Assembly: GCF_018861905.1 (NCBI RefSeq)
Contig: NZ_JAHLDU010000009.1
Location: 124,001-188,000 of the forward strand
Direction: 5' to 3'
DNA from: Clostridium sp. DSM 17811
Lineage (GTDB): Bacteria > Bacillota > Clostridia > Clostridiales > Clostridiaceae
DNA: 64,000 nucleotides
Both the position numbers and the translations under genes were made by a program. Shown here piece after piece: positions 34,887 through 43,416 of this stretch (its first letter is position 1; every line of letters starts with the position of its first letter). The notes under the pieces are model-generated. The model was not told the origin of the DNA and ran no database searches. It saw only the letters and a list, made by a program, of their open reading frames with translations.

Positions 34887-35798
34887 TTGGAAAAAAAGCA
34901 AAACATGATTGTTAATAAGTTTTTATATTCTTCAAAGTATGCTCCATATGTTTTTGTATTACCTTTCATTCTTTCATTTTTCATATTCTTTTTTTATCCA
35001 ATAATAAGCACATGCATTATGAGTTTTCAAGATGTTGTTGGTGTTGGTCAAAATAAGTTTATTGGTTTAAAAAACTATAAAGATTTACTTAATGTTCATT
35101 TTTATACCGCTGTTTGGAATAGTGTACGATATTGTTTTTGGACTTTGTTACTTTTGATACCCATACCTATAGTTTTAGCCGTGTTTTTGAATTCAAAAGC
35201 ATTAGTAGCTAAAAAATTTTTTAGAGCTACCATTTTCATGCCCGCTATCACCTCAGTTGTTGTTGCAGGTATTGTTTTTAGATTGATTTTTGGAGAAACT
35301 CCAGGTGCGCCACTAAATACAATTTTAGGTGTTTTTGGTATAAATCCAATAGAATGGCTACGTAATGAAAATACTGCAATGCCTTTATTAGTATTACTCG
35401 CAATGTGGCGTTGGACCGGGATAAATATTATATATTTCTTATCTGGTTTACAAAATATACCTACAGAACTATATGAATCAGCCGAAATTGATGGTGCAAG
35501 TGTTTTTAATAAATTTAGATATGTAACAGTACCTCTTTTAAAACCAATAATTATTTATGTTTTAACAATAAGTATCTATGGCGGATTATCAATGTTTACT
35601 GAAAGTTTTGTTTTTTGGCAGAATCATTCACAAAATGATTCTGGATTAACAATTGTCGGTTACTTGTATCAGCAAGGTTTTGAAAATGGCAATTTAGGCT
35701 TTGCTTCTGCTACTGGATTAGTATTACTTCTTATTGTAATAACTTTAAATTTATTCCAACTAAAATTTTTTGGAATATTTAAAAAGGAGGATGCATAA
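34887..35798 (+). CDS. CUT1 ABC importer permease (AraP/MalF type)
   Basis: A 303-residue permease with six predicted membrane helices. The EAA loop that contacts the ATPase reads ELYESAEIDGASVFNKFRYVTVPLLKP (~195-220). The N-terminus is short with no MalF-type insert, as in Gram-positive CUT1 systems. The start is a TTG at 34887 with GGAGGGG seven bases upstream; no ATG is well placed. It forms a heterodimer with the next gene product. A shared MsmX-type ATPase encoded elsewhere must energise it. Confidence 0.92.
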   Translation: MEKKQNMIVNKFLYSSKYAPYVFVLPFILSFFIFFFYPIISTCIMSFQDVVGVGQNKFIGLKNYKDLLNVHFYTAVWNSVRYCFWTLLLLIPIPIVLAVFLNSKALVAKKFFRATIFMPAITSVVVAGIVFRLIFGETPGAPLNTILGVFGINPIEWLRNENTAMPLLVLLAMWRWTGINIIYFLSGLQNIPTELYESAEIDGASVFNKFRYVTVPLLKPIIIYVLTISIYGGLSMFTESFVFWQNHSQNDSGLTIVGYLYQQGFENGNLGFASATGLVLLLIVITLNLFQLKFFGIFKKEDA

Positions 35799-35800
35799 TC

Positions 35801-36694
35801 ATGTTAAAAACTGAAAATGTAATTATAACAAAACCTAAAAATGTAAAAGTAAAATCTAAAGTAAAATATTCTCATAAAGGATTGTTAATGGTTATTCTTT
35901 TTATTATCATAACCATTTTTGCATTACTTCCTTTCTATGCAATGTTGCTGGCTTCACTTAAACCTGCTACAGAGTTATTTCGTTATGGCTTAAATTTGAA
36001 ATTAGACTTTAGTATTATGAGTATACAAAATTATATTCCTTTATTTACCGACAGCAGTATTTTATTTCTAACATGGTTTAAAAATAGTGTGCTAATTACT
36101 CTAATAAGTACAGTGTTTTCACTATTATTCTCTTCTATGGTAGGTTATGCAATAGCAGTATATGATTTTAAATTTAAGAATACAATATTTGTATTAATAT
36201 TGTTTATGATGATGATCCCTGTTGAGATTTTAATACTTCCATTATATAAATTAACGGTTACACTTCATATTATAAATACATATAGTGGAATAATACTACC
36301 TTTCCTTGTCTCAGCTTCTTCGATATTCTTTTTCAGGCAGTTTGCTTCAGGAATACCAAAGGACTTTATGGATGCTGCTAGAATCGATGGGTGTACCGAA
36401 TATGGGATATTTTTCAAAATTATGATACCTTTAATGAAACCAGCTTTTGGTGCCATGACAATCTTATCAGCCTTGTCAAGTTGGAATGGTTTTATATGGC
36501 CTTTAATTCAAATGAGAACAGATGAAATGTTTACACTCCCTGTAGGCTTAATGTCATTAATGACACCTTATGGAAATAATTACAGTGCTGTATTATCCGG
36601 ATCTGTGTTATCGGTATTACCAATTATAATTATATTTTTACTCTTTCAGGATTCTTTCATTGAAGGATTAACTGCTGGTGGAGTAAAAGGTTAA
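35801..36694 (+). CDS. CUT1 ABC importer permease (AraQ/MalG type)
   Basis: A 297-residue permease. After a basic cytoplasmic N-terminus (KPKNVKVKSKVKYSHKG) come six predicted helices. The EAA loop reads DFMDAARIDGCTEYGIFFKIMIPLMKPAF (~188-212), and the C-terminus FIEGLTAGGVKG is the MalG/AraQ-type tail. It begins 2 bp after the previous stop, with AAAAGGAGG inside that gene's end, so the two are translationally coupled. It completes the membrane pore of the arabino-oligosaccharide importer. Confidence 0.93.
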   Translation: MLKTENVIITKPKNVKVKSKVKYSHKGLLMVILFIIITIFALLPFYAMLLASLKPATELFRYGLNLKLDFSIMSIQNYIPLFTDSSILFLTWFKNSVLITLISTVFSLLFSSMVGYAIAVYDFKFKNTIFVLILFMMMIPVEILILPLYKLTVTLHIINTYSGIILPFLVSASSIFFFRQFASGIPKDFMDAARIDGCTEYGIFFKIMIPLMKPAFGAMTILSALSSWNGFIWPLIQMRTDEMFTLPVGLMSLMTPYGNNYSAVLSGSVLSVLPIIIIFLLFQDSFIEGLTAGGVKG

Positions 36695-36756
36695 TTAGTT
36701 ATCTATACATTTTATAATATAGCAAAATAAATATAGTTTAAATCGAGGAGAATATT

Positions 36757-37719
36757 ATGTCAATAAGTCAAGAATATAAAAATCCAATAGTACGACAAGC
36801 AGCTGATCCATTTGTATATAAACACTCTGATGGATATTACTATTTCACTGCATCCGTTCCTGAATATGACAGAATCGAAATAAGAAGAGCTAAGACCATT
36901 GAGGAATTAGGCTCAATATTACCTACTGTAGTTTGGCGCAAACATATGGATGGGGAAATGAGCGCATATATATGGGCACCAGAAATACACTTTATAGATG
37001 ATAAATGGTATATATACTTTGCAGCAGCAAAAGCTAATGACCCTAAAGGGAACATGTTTGATCATAGAATATATGTGCTTGAAAACTTGTCACCTAACCC
37101 ACTAGAAGGACATTGGTTAGAAAAAGGGCAACTTAAGACTAATTATGAATCATTTGCTTTAGATGCTACAACCTTTCAACATAAGGGAGTAAGATATCTG
37201 GTTTGGCCTCAAAATGATCCTAATATAAAGGGAAACTCTAATTTATATATTGCAAAGTTAAGCAATCCATGGACTATTAGTGGTAAACAGGTAATGATTT
37301 CAAAACCTGAATATCCATGGGAGTGCATAGGTTTTTCTGTAAACGAAGGACCAGCAGTAATTAAGAAAAATGGGAAGATATTTATTAGCTATTCAGCAAG
37401 TGCTACAGACTATAATTATTGTATTGGCCTTTTAACTGCAGACGATACAAATGACTTGTTAAATCCATTATCTTGGAGCAAATCATCAGTTCCAGTATTT
37501 GCCACAAATTATGAAAATAATCAGTATGGACCAGGTCATAATAGTTTCACTGTTTCGGAGGATAATCAAACAGATATTATGATCTATCATGCTAGAAATT
37601 ATAAGGAAATAAACGGGAATTCTCTTGATGATCCTAACCGACATGCTAGGGCGCAGAAACTAAACTGGAATGATGATGGAACTCCTGATTTTGGTAGACC
37701 AGTAGCTGATTTAAACTGA
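36757..37719 (+). CDS. GH43 arabinofuranosidase, intracellular
   Basis: A 320-residue five-bladed propeller enzyme. The three GH43 carboxylates are visible: catalytic base in QAADPFVY (D17), pKa-modulating aspartate in ALDATTF (D136) and the acid in NEGPAV (E197). WAPEIHFIDDKWYIYFAAA (73-91) is a family core strand. No signal peptide or accessory domain is present, so it works on imported arabino-oligosaccharides, probably exo-acting on alpha-1,5 linkages, complementing GH51. GAGGAG precedes the ATG. It lies 62 bp after araQ as the last gene of the importer operon. Confidence 0.92.
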   Translation: MSISQEYKNPIVRQAADPFVYKHSDGYYYFTASVPEYDRIEIRRAKTIEELGSILPTVVWRKHMDGEMSAYIWAPEIHFIDDKWYIYFAAAKANDPKGNMFDHRIYVLENLSPNPLEGHWLEKGQLKTNYESFALDATTFQHKGVRYLVWPQNDPNIKGNSNLYIAKLSNPWTISGKQVMISKPEYPWECIGFSVNEGPAVIKKNGKIFISYSASATDYNYCIGLLTADDTNDLLNPLSWSKSSVPVFATNYENNQYGPGHNSFTVSEDNQTDIMIYHARNYKEINGNSLDDPNRHARAQKLNWNDDGTPDFGRPVADLN

Positions 37720-37782
37720 TCCAATTAAGTTTATATTTATTTAAACGCAAGTAGTCTCTATGAACTATCTTATTTTCTAAAT

Positions 37783-37813
37783 ACAAAAGTGGATTCGCGA
37801 AATCCACTTTTGT
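37783..37813. terminator. Terminator between the importer operon and the GH127 gene
   Basis: ACAAAAGTGGATT pairs with AATCCACTTTTGT around CGCGA. The tails are moderately T-rich both ways, so it can serve the convergent GH127 gene also. Confidence 0.8.
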
Positions 37814-37892
37814 TGTATAATTTATATTTACATAATAAACAAATAATACAAATCTATTACATTTTACAACATTTATATAATTGTTAAAATAT

Positions 37893-39887
37893 CTATAAAT
37901 CCTTATTTATAAATACTCTCATTTCACCTACAGATCGGTTAGCCCAACTGTAATATGGTACAAAAGTAATTTCACACTCTTCATATATAGGACTTTTTTT
38001 ATCACTTCTATATAGTTGTCCCTCCCAACTATTATCTATAATTAGTTTTTTAGCCTTAGTTTTAATTTTACCAACACCTCCAAGGAGTTTAGAATCAAAT
38101 TCATATTCATAACTAGCATATTTATCTAATCTAATTAAATGTAGATTTTTACCGTTGTCTACTTCTTCTAAGCAGTAGATAAAAGGTCCCTTTTGAATTG
38201 CAACTTTCCCCAAATCATCTTTAATATTTGGATTTGCAACTATTTCTTGAATTTCCATTTCAAAATTTATTTCTATTGTATCAGATGTATTCCAATCTCT
38301 TAGAATAGAAATATAGCCATTTATAATTTTATATTCCGCTTTTTCATCGTTAACTTTAACAAAATATGAATAACACCAATCAGGTATTCTAAATGCCATG
38401 ATAAAATTACTTGATTTTTCAACTTTTAAGAACAACTTAATATCGCCAGACCAGGGGTAATTTGTTTCTTGTCTAATAGAAACTTTATTATTGTTTATTA
38501 AAATATCAACTTCATTAGACATATATAAATGCGTATATATTGTGCTATTAAAAATAGTATAAATATACTTACCTAAGGAGGTTAGTGTTCTTGCAAGGTT
38601 AGGAGGGCAACATGCACATCCAAACCACTCTGATCTAGTTACCTTTACATGACTTTTACCTGGATCATTTTTGCTAGCTACTGGATCAACTTCTAAGGGA
38701 TTTACATAAAAGAAGTGTTTTCCATCGAGTGCCATTCCACTAATAGTAGAATTATATAAGCTTCTTTCCATAACATTTCCGTATAAACTTAGAGGTTCAT
38801 TTTTAAGCATATTAAAAGCAAAGAATATTAATCCAACCGATGCACAAGTTTCACAATACATTGTGTCATTGGGTAGATCATAATCATAAGTAAAAGCTTC
38901 TCCTATTACAGTTGAACCAATGCCTCCAGTTATATACATTCTTTTACTAGTAATGTTCCCCCATAATTTTCTACATGCTTCTAGCATTTCTTTATCATTT
39001 GTTAGATAAGCTATATCTGCCATAGCTGTGCACATGTACATAAGTCTAACTGAATGTCCCTGCGCAGTTTCTTGCTTAAGAATTGGTTTATGAACTTGGA
39101 AATATTTCCGAGGGAATTTTTCCATTCCGGGAAGTATAAAAGTTTTATTATCATCATCTTTTAATTGATCTTTAAGAAAATTACTATCTTTACCCCTTTC
39201 ATATAAAAAGTATTTGCTTAATTTTAAGTATTTTTTATTTTGGGTTACTGAATATAGTTTTGCTAAACCAATTTCTACTTCTTCATGACCGTCATATCCA
39301 TGAATCTTACCTTCTTCTGGGCCAAAATATCTATTAATACAATCTGCTAAATTACAAGCGATATCTATTATCTTTCTTTTTCCTGTAACACTATAATAAG
39401 CAGCTGCTGCTTCCATAAAATGACCTGCGCAATATAATTCATGACTTTCTAGTAGACGCTTAAACTTTCTTTCCTTAGCATCAATAGTAAAGTAAGTATC
39501 CAAATATCCATCCTTTTGTTGAGCTAGTCCTATCAAATCTATAACACTATCAGCTATGTTTTCAAGTTCAACGTTACTATCATTAATCAAAGAATATGAA
39601 ACAGCCTCTAGCCATTTATAAACATCACTATCTTGAAAAACATAACCATAATGATGACCACTTTTTAATCCCGCTGCAATTTTAAAATTTTCAATTGCAT
39701 GACTTTTTTCAATTGGAATATTCTTATCATCCCGCTCAGCGTCAATTTTTATATTAGCTTCATCATTCAAAACATTCCATTGATATGGAATCATTTCATT
39801 TTTAACCAATTTTATATACTTAGACCAAAAATCATCTGTAATTGTAATATCCTTTATATTTATTTCGCTTTTCTTTTCATTTTTCAT
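37893..39887 (-). CDS. GH127 (DUF1680) beta-L-arabinofuranosidase
   Basis: A 664-residue GH127-like enzyme, a family that removes beta-L-arabinofuranose from hydroxyproline-rich glycoproteins and related glycans. The domain is an (alpha/alpha)6 barrel followed by beta-sandwich domains. The zinc-cysteine active site is intact: YCETCASVGL gives the Glu and Cys ligands and WFGCACCPPNLAR the Cys-Cys pair, one being the nucleophile in characterised enzymes. ESHELYCAGHFMEAAAAYY (~170-188) and GIGSTVIGEAFTYDYDLPND are also conserved. No signal peptide. The start is the ATG at 39887 behind GGAGGAATTACG; an upstream start at 39959 has no site. It is divergent from the AraC-type regulator. Confidence 0.9.
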   Translation of the reverse strand: MKNEKKSEINIKDITITDDFWSKYIKLVKNEMIPYQWNVLNDEANIKIDAERDDKNIPIEKSHAIENFKIAAGLKSGHHYGYVFQDSDVYKWLEAVSYSLINDSNVELENIADSVIDLIGLAQQKDGYLDTYFTIDAKERKFKRLLESHELYCAGHFMEAAAAYYSVTGKRKIIDIACNLADCINRYFGPEEGKIHGYDGHEEVEIGLAKLYSVTQNKKYLKLSKYFLYERGKDSNFLKDQLKDDDNKTFILPGMEKFPRKYFQVHKPILKQETAQGHSVRLMYMCTAMADIAYLTNDKEMLEACRKLWGNITSKRMYITGGIGSTVIGEAFTYDYDLPNDTMYCETCASVGLIFFAFNMLKNEPLSLYGNVMERSLYNSTISGMALDGKHFFYVNPLEVDPVASKNDPGKSHVKVTRSEWFGCACCPPNLARTLTSLGKYIYTIFNSTIYTHLYMSNEVDILINNNKVSIRQETNYPWSGDIKLFLKVEKSSNFIMAFRIPDWCYSYFVKVNDEKAEYKIINGYISILRDWNTSDTIEINFEMEIQEIVANPNIKDDLGKVAIQKGPFIYCLEEVDNGKNLHLIRLDKYASYEYEFDSKLLGGVGKIKTKAKKLIIDNSWEGQLYRSDKKSPIYEECEITFVPYYSWANRSVGEMRVFINKDL

Positions 39888-40004
39888 TTTCGTAATTCCT
39901 CCTATAGTAATATTTAAGGTATGGTAAATACGACAATTAGTGTTCTTTCTTAACACCAATTGACATAAGCTTTTTATGGAAGTATAATGTTGATTGTTCT
40001 TATA

Positions 40005-40037
40005 TAATTGATTTATATGCTAATTATAAATCGATTA
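40005..40037. promoter_or_regulatory. 13-bp inverted repeat between the GH127 and AraC-regulator genes
   Basis: TAATTGATTTATA and TATAAATCGATTA mirror each other at 12 of 13 positions across 7 bp, centred in the 199-bp divergent gap. A candidate operator for the AraC-type or another local regulator. Confidence 0.5.
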
Positions 40038-40086
40038 CACTTATCTAACAACTAATAAAATCGTACTTTTGGTGGTGAAATCAGAT

Positions 40087-41025
40087 ATGCTCTATTTTAA
40101 GACAAATATAAGTGTACCTCTCTCTTATTGTAAATCTGGTCAATTTATATGTGAAAAAAATTGGCAGCATAAATCTTTTATTCTAGAAAATGACTATGAA
40201 ATTATCATTGGAATTAAAGGAACCATTTATATTAAGCAAAATGAAGATAAGTATGAAATAAATCCAGGTGATGTTTTATTTTTACTCCCAGGTATGTTAC
40301 ATTCCGGATATGCACCCTCAGATGAGGGTAGTAGTTTTTACTGGCTACATTTTTTATGTACTGCAGAGGAGATAATATTAACTAAATCTGAGATCTATCA
40401 AGAAATCATTTCAATATTAAATACGGAAAGTTTACACGAAGATATTTTATTACCAACTTTTTTATCATTAATTGACACTGGAAAAGTATTCATTTACATA
40501 AAACAAATTTTACATATAGCTAATTCACTGTATTATACACATTTATCAACTGATTATTTAGTATCTGAACTTGCCATAGAGTTAACTCAACAATTTATAA
40601 ACTCATTTAGTTTGTCAGTAACAAAAGAAAATTCAGTAAATAAAAGATTTTTTCAAATATTAGAATGGATAAGAGTAAATGTTACTAAAGACATATCTGT
40701 ACAAATGGTAGCTAAGAAGTCTAATTTTAGTGCCGATCACCTAACGAGATTATTCAAAAAACATATTGGAATGAGTACTCTTCAATATATAAATAGTATT
40801 AAGATAAATAAAGCAAAAGAACTATTATTGAATTCTGAAAAAAGCATTAAAGAAATCTCTTATACTTTATGTTTTAAAGATGATAAATATTTCATGAAAT
40901 TATTTAAGAAATATGAAGGAATAACTCCGACTCAATATAGAGATGCGTACCCTAGAACTTATATTAATACAGATTCATCTGACCCACTCATCCCCTTACC
41001 TAATTATTTATCACATAAGAAGTAA
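40087..41025 (+). CDS. AraC-family transcriptional regulator with cupin sensor domain
   Basis: A 312-residue regulator. Residues ~1-150 are an AraC-type cupin with IKGTIYIKQNEDKYEINPGDVLFLLPGMLHSG. The C-terminal ~100 residues hold two helix-turn-helix units: ISVQMVAKKSNFSADHLTRLFKKHIGMSTLQYI and SIKEISYTLCFKDDKYFMKLFKKYEGITPTQYR. This architecture is common for activators of plant-polysaccharide genes in Firmicutes. Divergence from the GH127 gene suggests that gene as a target. The ATG at 40087 is behind GGTGGTGA; a TTG at 40069 has no site. The effector is presumably an arabinose-containing sugar, inferred from context. Confidence 0.9.
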   Translation: MLYFKTNISVPLSYCKSGQFICEKNWQHKSFILENDYEIIIGIKGTIYIKQNEDKYEINPGDVLFLLPGMLHSGYAPSDEGSSFYWLHFLCTAEEIILTKSEIYQEIISILNTESLHEDILLPTFLSLIDTGKVFIYIKQILHIANSLYYTHLSTDYLVSELAIELTQQFINSFSLSVTKENSVNKRFFQILEWIRVNVTKDISVQMVAKKSNFSADHLTRLFKKHIGMSTLQYINSIKINKAKELLLNSEKSIKEISYTLCFKDDKYFMKLFKKYEGITPTQYRDAYPRTYINTDSSDPLIPLPNYLSHKK

Positions 41026-41100
41026 AACAAATGACTTAGGACACTACTATCAATCAAGTAACCGTCTATACTCAATCCTCTTCGCAAGTGCTTATAAATT

Positions 41101-41150
41101 AAAATAGCCTATAGAATAGACAATGTAAAGTCTACCTATAGGCTATTTTA
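41101..41150. terminator. 50-bp repeated hairpin, copy 1
   Basis: AAAATAGCCTATAG pairs with CTATAGGCTATTTT, with an inner TAGAC/GTCTA stem. It separates the AraC-type gene from the convergent STAS-like gene. A second copy with four mismatches in 50 bp lies at 46976-47025. Confidence 0.85.
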
Positions 41151-41164
41151 TGTTAAGTTGAATG

Positions 41165-41524
41165 CTAAACTTTGAATTTAAGTAGTTCCCCATAAGATTC
41201 TGCGAAAATAGTATTATTAAATTCATTATTTACAATACCTGCTCGCACTCCCTGCATAGTAGCAATAATATCTTTGGGTATAATATTATATCGTTTTTTA
41301 AATGGAGTACTAGCAATTAATGAGATGGCTTCTTCCCTACTCTCCCTTAATTCTTTTGAAATTTTTTCTAATTTTCTTGAATCAACAACTATATTATAGT
41401 CAATAGGACTTATATCTTTTATATTCTTTTTCAATTCCTCTATATAAGATATACCTTCTTCTTTTGTCATAACTCCACTCATAGTTATTATCAGTAAATT
41501 TGTTTTAAGTTCCATTGTATACAT
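41165..41524 (-). CDS. Small STAS-like protein of unknown function
   Basis: A 119-residue soluble protein. The pattern of alternating strands and helices (LLIITMSGVMTKEEGISYIEELKK, YNIVVDSRKL, RAGIVNNEF) resembles SpoIIAA/STAS-like small proteins, but no phosphorylatable serine motif can be assigned. Identification is tentative. The start is the ATG at 41524 behind GGGAGGG; an ATG at 41539 overlaps it. It is divergent from araR and has no evident link to arabinose metabolism. Confidence 0.6.
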   Translation of the reverse strand: MYTMELKTNLLIITMSGVMTKEEGISYIEELKKNIKDISPIDYNIVVDSRKLEKISKELRESREEAISLIASTPFKKRYNIIPKDIIATMQGVRAGIVNNEFNNTIFAESYGELLKFKV

Positions 41525-41701
41525 ATTAAACCCTCCCATATCTTTGCTTATTTATTGAGTTCCTATGTTTTAAATTATAATCAATAACTGTATTACAAAT
41601 ATCTTATATTTATATAAAGTTTATGTTATTTATATCATAATTAAAACAAAAACATTTAAAATAAATAGTAAAATAGATTAACCTCTATCTTTATTCTCAA
41701 C

Positions 41702-41815
41702 CTAACCAACTATAGCGTCCCTAAATCTATAATTCATTACAGAGTCATACATATCACCAAGTAAATATTCATACGCACAAGCGTCGATATAATTTTCTAT
41801 AAATTTAGTATTCAT
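41702..41815 (-). CDS. Possible 37-residue small protein or gene remnant
   Basis: An ATG at 41815 opens MNTKFIENYIDACAYEYLLG, then DMYDSVMNYRFRDAIVG and a stop. The composition is protein-like and the frame stays open a further ~11 codons upstream, but no ribosome site precedes the ATG. It may be the decayed end of a longer gene. Family not recognised. Confidence 0.3.
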   Translation of the reverse strand: MNTKFIENYIDACAYEYLLGDMYDSVMNYRFRDAIVG

Positions 41816-41839
41816 ACGTAACAATATTAAACATTGTTG

Positions 41840-41853
41840 TGAAAACGTTTAAT
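41840..41853 (+). promoter_or_regulatory. Candidate cre site upstream of araR
   Basis: TGAAAACGTTTAAT matches the cre consensus at 12 of 14 positions. It is 51 bp before the araR ATG, so it could also be bound by AraR's LacI-like relatives. Confidence 0.5.
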
Positions 41854-41904
41854 ATCTGCTATAATATTCTATAAAACAAGTCTGTTATATTTTAGGAGAA
41901 GAAT

Positions 41905-42987
41905 ATGAAATATAAATATGAAGAAGTAATAGAACAAATTATTAATTGGGCAATTACTGGAAAATATAAGCCCAATGAAAAAATTCCAACTGAATATGAA
42001 CTAATGTCCCTATTTAAGGTCAGTAGACACACAGTAAGAAAGGCAATAAGTGATTTGGAATCTCAGCAATATATATATACAATACAAGGCAGTGGCACGT
42101 ATCTATCTGATTGGAAACAAAATAATTTATATTTAAAGAAGACCAAAAATGTTGGTGTACTTACAACTCATATATCAAATTATATATTTCCAGATATAAT
42201 CAAAGGCATTGAAAGTACCCTATATGATGAATCCTTTTCTCTTTTGTTGTCGTCTACTAACAATAACTTAATGCTTGAAAATAGCAATTTAAGAAATTTG
42301 TTAGCTCACAAAATAGATGGTCTTATTCTAGAACCAACTAAAAGTGCGTATCAAATTCACAACCTAGAATATTTGAATAGTATGATTTCTCAAAACGTTC
42401 CCATTATTATGATAAATGCTACTTATTCTGCAATTAAAACTCCAAGCCTATGTATTGATGATTTTACTGGTGGTAAAATAGCCACTGAATACTTACTATC
42501 TTTAGGACATAAAAATATAATGGGCATTTTTAAAGTTGATGACTCTCAAGGTATCCATAGAATGAATGGATTTATTACAAAATGTTTGGAAAAAGAAATT
42601 CCACCTTCCTCTGAAATTTTAACTTACCTTTCAGAAGAAGTGGAAACAATACTTCCCCAAAGAATAAAGTATGCGCTAAAATCAAAAAAACGTCCTACAG
42701 GTATCTTTTGTTACAATGATGAAATTGCATACATGGTGTTAAATATAGCACATGACTTAAAGTTAAAAATCCCTGAAGATCTTTCTATCATTGGCTTTGA
42801 CGACTCTCCTATCTCAAAAATCATGGAACCAAAATTAACTTCTATGACACATCCAAAAGAAAAGATGGGTAGAGATGCTGCTAAACTAATTATTAAACTA
42901 ATTAATAATGGTAATCATTTTGAAGAGAGTGATTCTATATTGTATGAGCCTGAACTTATTATTCGTAATTCTACAAAACCACATTAG
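41905..42987 (+). CDS. araR: Arabinose repressor AraR (GntR DNA-binding, LacI/GalR effector domain)
   Basis: A 360-residue chimera with a GntR-type winged helix at ~1-68 (KIPTEYELMSLFKVSRHTVRKAISDLE) and a LacI/GalR periplasmic-binding-like sensor at ~72-355 (NVGVLTTHISNYIFPDIIKGIE, CIDDFTGGKIATEYLLSLGHKNI, PTGIFCYNDEIAYMVLNIAHDL, IGFDDSPISKIMEPKLTSM). This GntR-LacI hybrid is the hallmark of AraR, whose effector is L-arabinose. An AraR-box-like operator sits in the promoter of the CUT2 importer just downstream. AGGAGAAG precedes the ATG. Codon use and length match Bacillus AraR closely. Confidence 0.92.
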   Translation: MKYKYEEVIEQIINWAITGKYKPNEKIPTEYELMSLFKVSRHTVRKAISDLESQQYIYTIQGSGTYLSDWKQNNLYLKKTKNVGVLTTHISNYIFPDIIKGIESTLYDESFSLLLSSTNNNLMLENSNLRNLLAHKIDGLILEPTKSAYQIHNLEYLNSMISQNVPIIMINATYSAIKTPSLCIDDFTGGKIATEYLLSLGHKNIMGIFKVDDSQGIHRMNGFITKCLEKEIPPSSEILTYLSEEVETILPQRIKYALKSKKRPTGIFCYNDEIAYMVLNIAHDLKLKIPEDLSIIGFDDSPISKIMEPKLTSMTHPKEKMGRDAAKLIIKLINNGNHFEESDSILYEPELIIRNSTKPH

Positions 42988-43223
42988 AAGCATGTACAAA
43001 TTTTTTATTTGTTATTTATATAATTTAAAAATCTTTTGCAGATTATTTGTTTTCTGATTTATTCACTCTATTAATAAATTTCATTACCACTAATATTGCC
43101 AAACATCTAGAAATCAAGAACTCTACCATCTTTTTTTAAAAATATAAATAAGTACCTATGTTATATTTAAATTACTTATTTGGATTATATATTTAAATTG
43201 TACTAATAAAATGCATTTAAGTG

Positions 43224-43252
43224 TTGACTTTTGTACGTATAAATACTACTAT
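43224..43252 (+). promoter_or_regulatory. CUT2 importer promoter with an AraR box between -35 and -10
   Basis: TTGACT (43224-43229), 17-bp spacer, TACTAT (43247-43252). The spacer region carries TTTTGTACGTATAAAT (43229-43244), close to the Bacillus AraR box ATTTGTACGTACAAAT. AraR bound here would cover the promoter. Confidence 0.8.
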
Positions 43253-43257
43253 ATTAT

Positions 43258-43271
43258 TGTAATCGCTTTCA
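43258..43271 (+). promoter_or_regulatory. CcpA cre site at the CUT2 importer start point
   Basis: TGTAATCGCTTTCA matches the cre consensus at 13 of 14 positions and begins six bases after the -10, so CcpA would block initiation or early elongation under glucose. Confidence 0.75.
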
Positions 43272-43307
43272 AAATTGTTATTTAAATTTTATAGGAGGTA
43301 ATCTCAA

Positions 43308-43322
43308 ATGTTAGTAACATAA
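43308..43322 (+). CDS. Four-codon leader mini-ORF upstream of the CUT2 binding protein
   Basis: AGGAGGT (43293-43299), eight bases, then ATG TTA GTA ACA TAA, encoding MLVT. It has a better ribosome site than most genes here and sits 94 bp before the real start. It may be a regulatory leader, a ribosome-loading site that stabilises the mRNA, or a decayed gene start. Confidence 0.4.
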   Translation: MLVT

Positions 43323-43416
43323 GCGAATTTATTCTTAGTTGTTTATTATTCTAATATTATGTATTAGCAAAATTTTAATAAAGTGCTTGTCACGAAAATA
43401 GGGGGAGGAATTTAAT

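Larger units (their letters stand above)
41525..41904. other. 380-bp gap before araR
   Basis: Mostly AT-rich. It contains a less AT-rich block (41700-41825) with a possible small coding remnant on the minus strand, and a cre-like site at 41840-41853. It must carry the araR promoter and that of the STAS-like gene. Confidence 0.5.

Noticed and set aside
41767-41825. Two weak AraR-box matches (41767-41782 and 41810-41825), 43 bp apart, upstream of araR
   Set aside because: Only 11 and 12 of 16 positions match, the palindrome is poor, and both fall in a coding-like segment whose tyrosine codons explain the ATTCATACG similarity. Worth a binding test but not called.
42990-43010. ATGTACAAATTT just after araR as a second AraR box
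   Set aside because: Only one half matches the consensus; it lacks a partner half and is not near a promoter.
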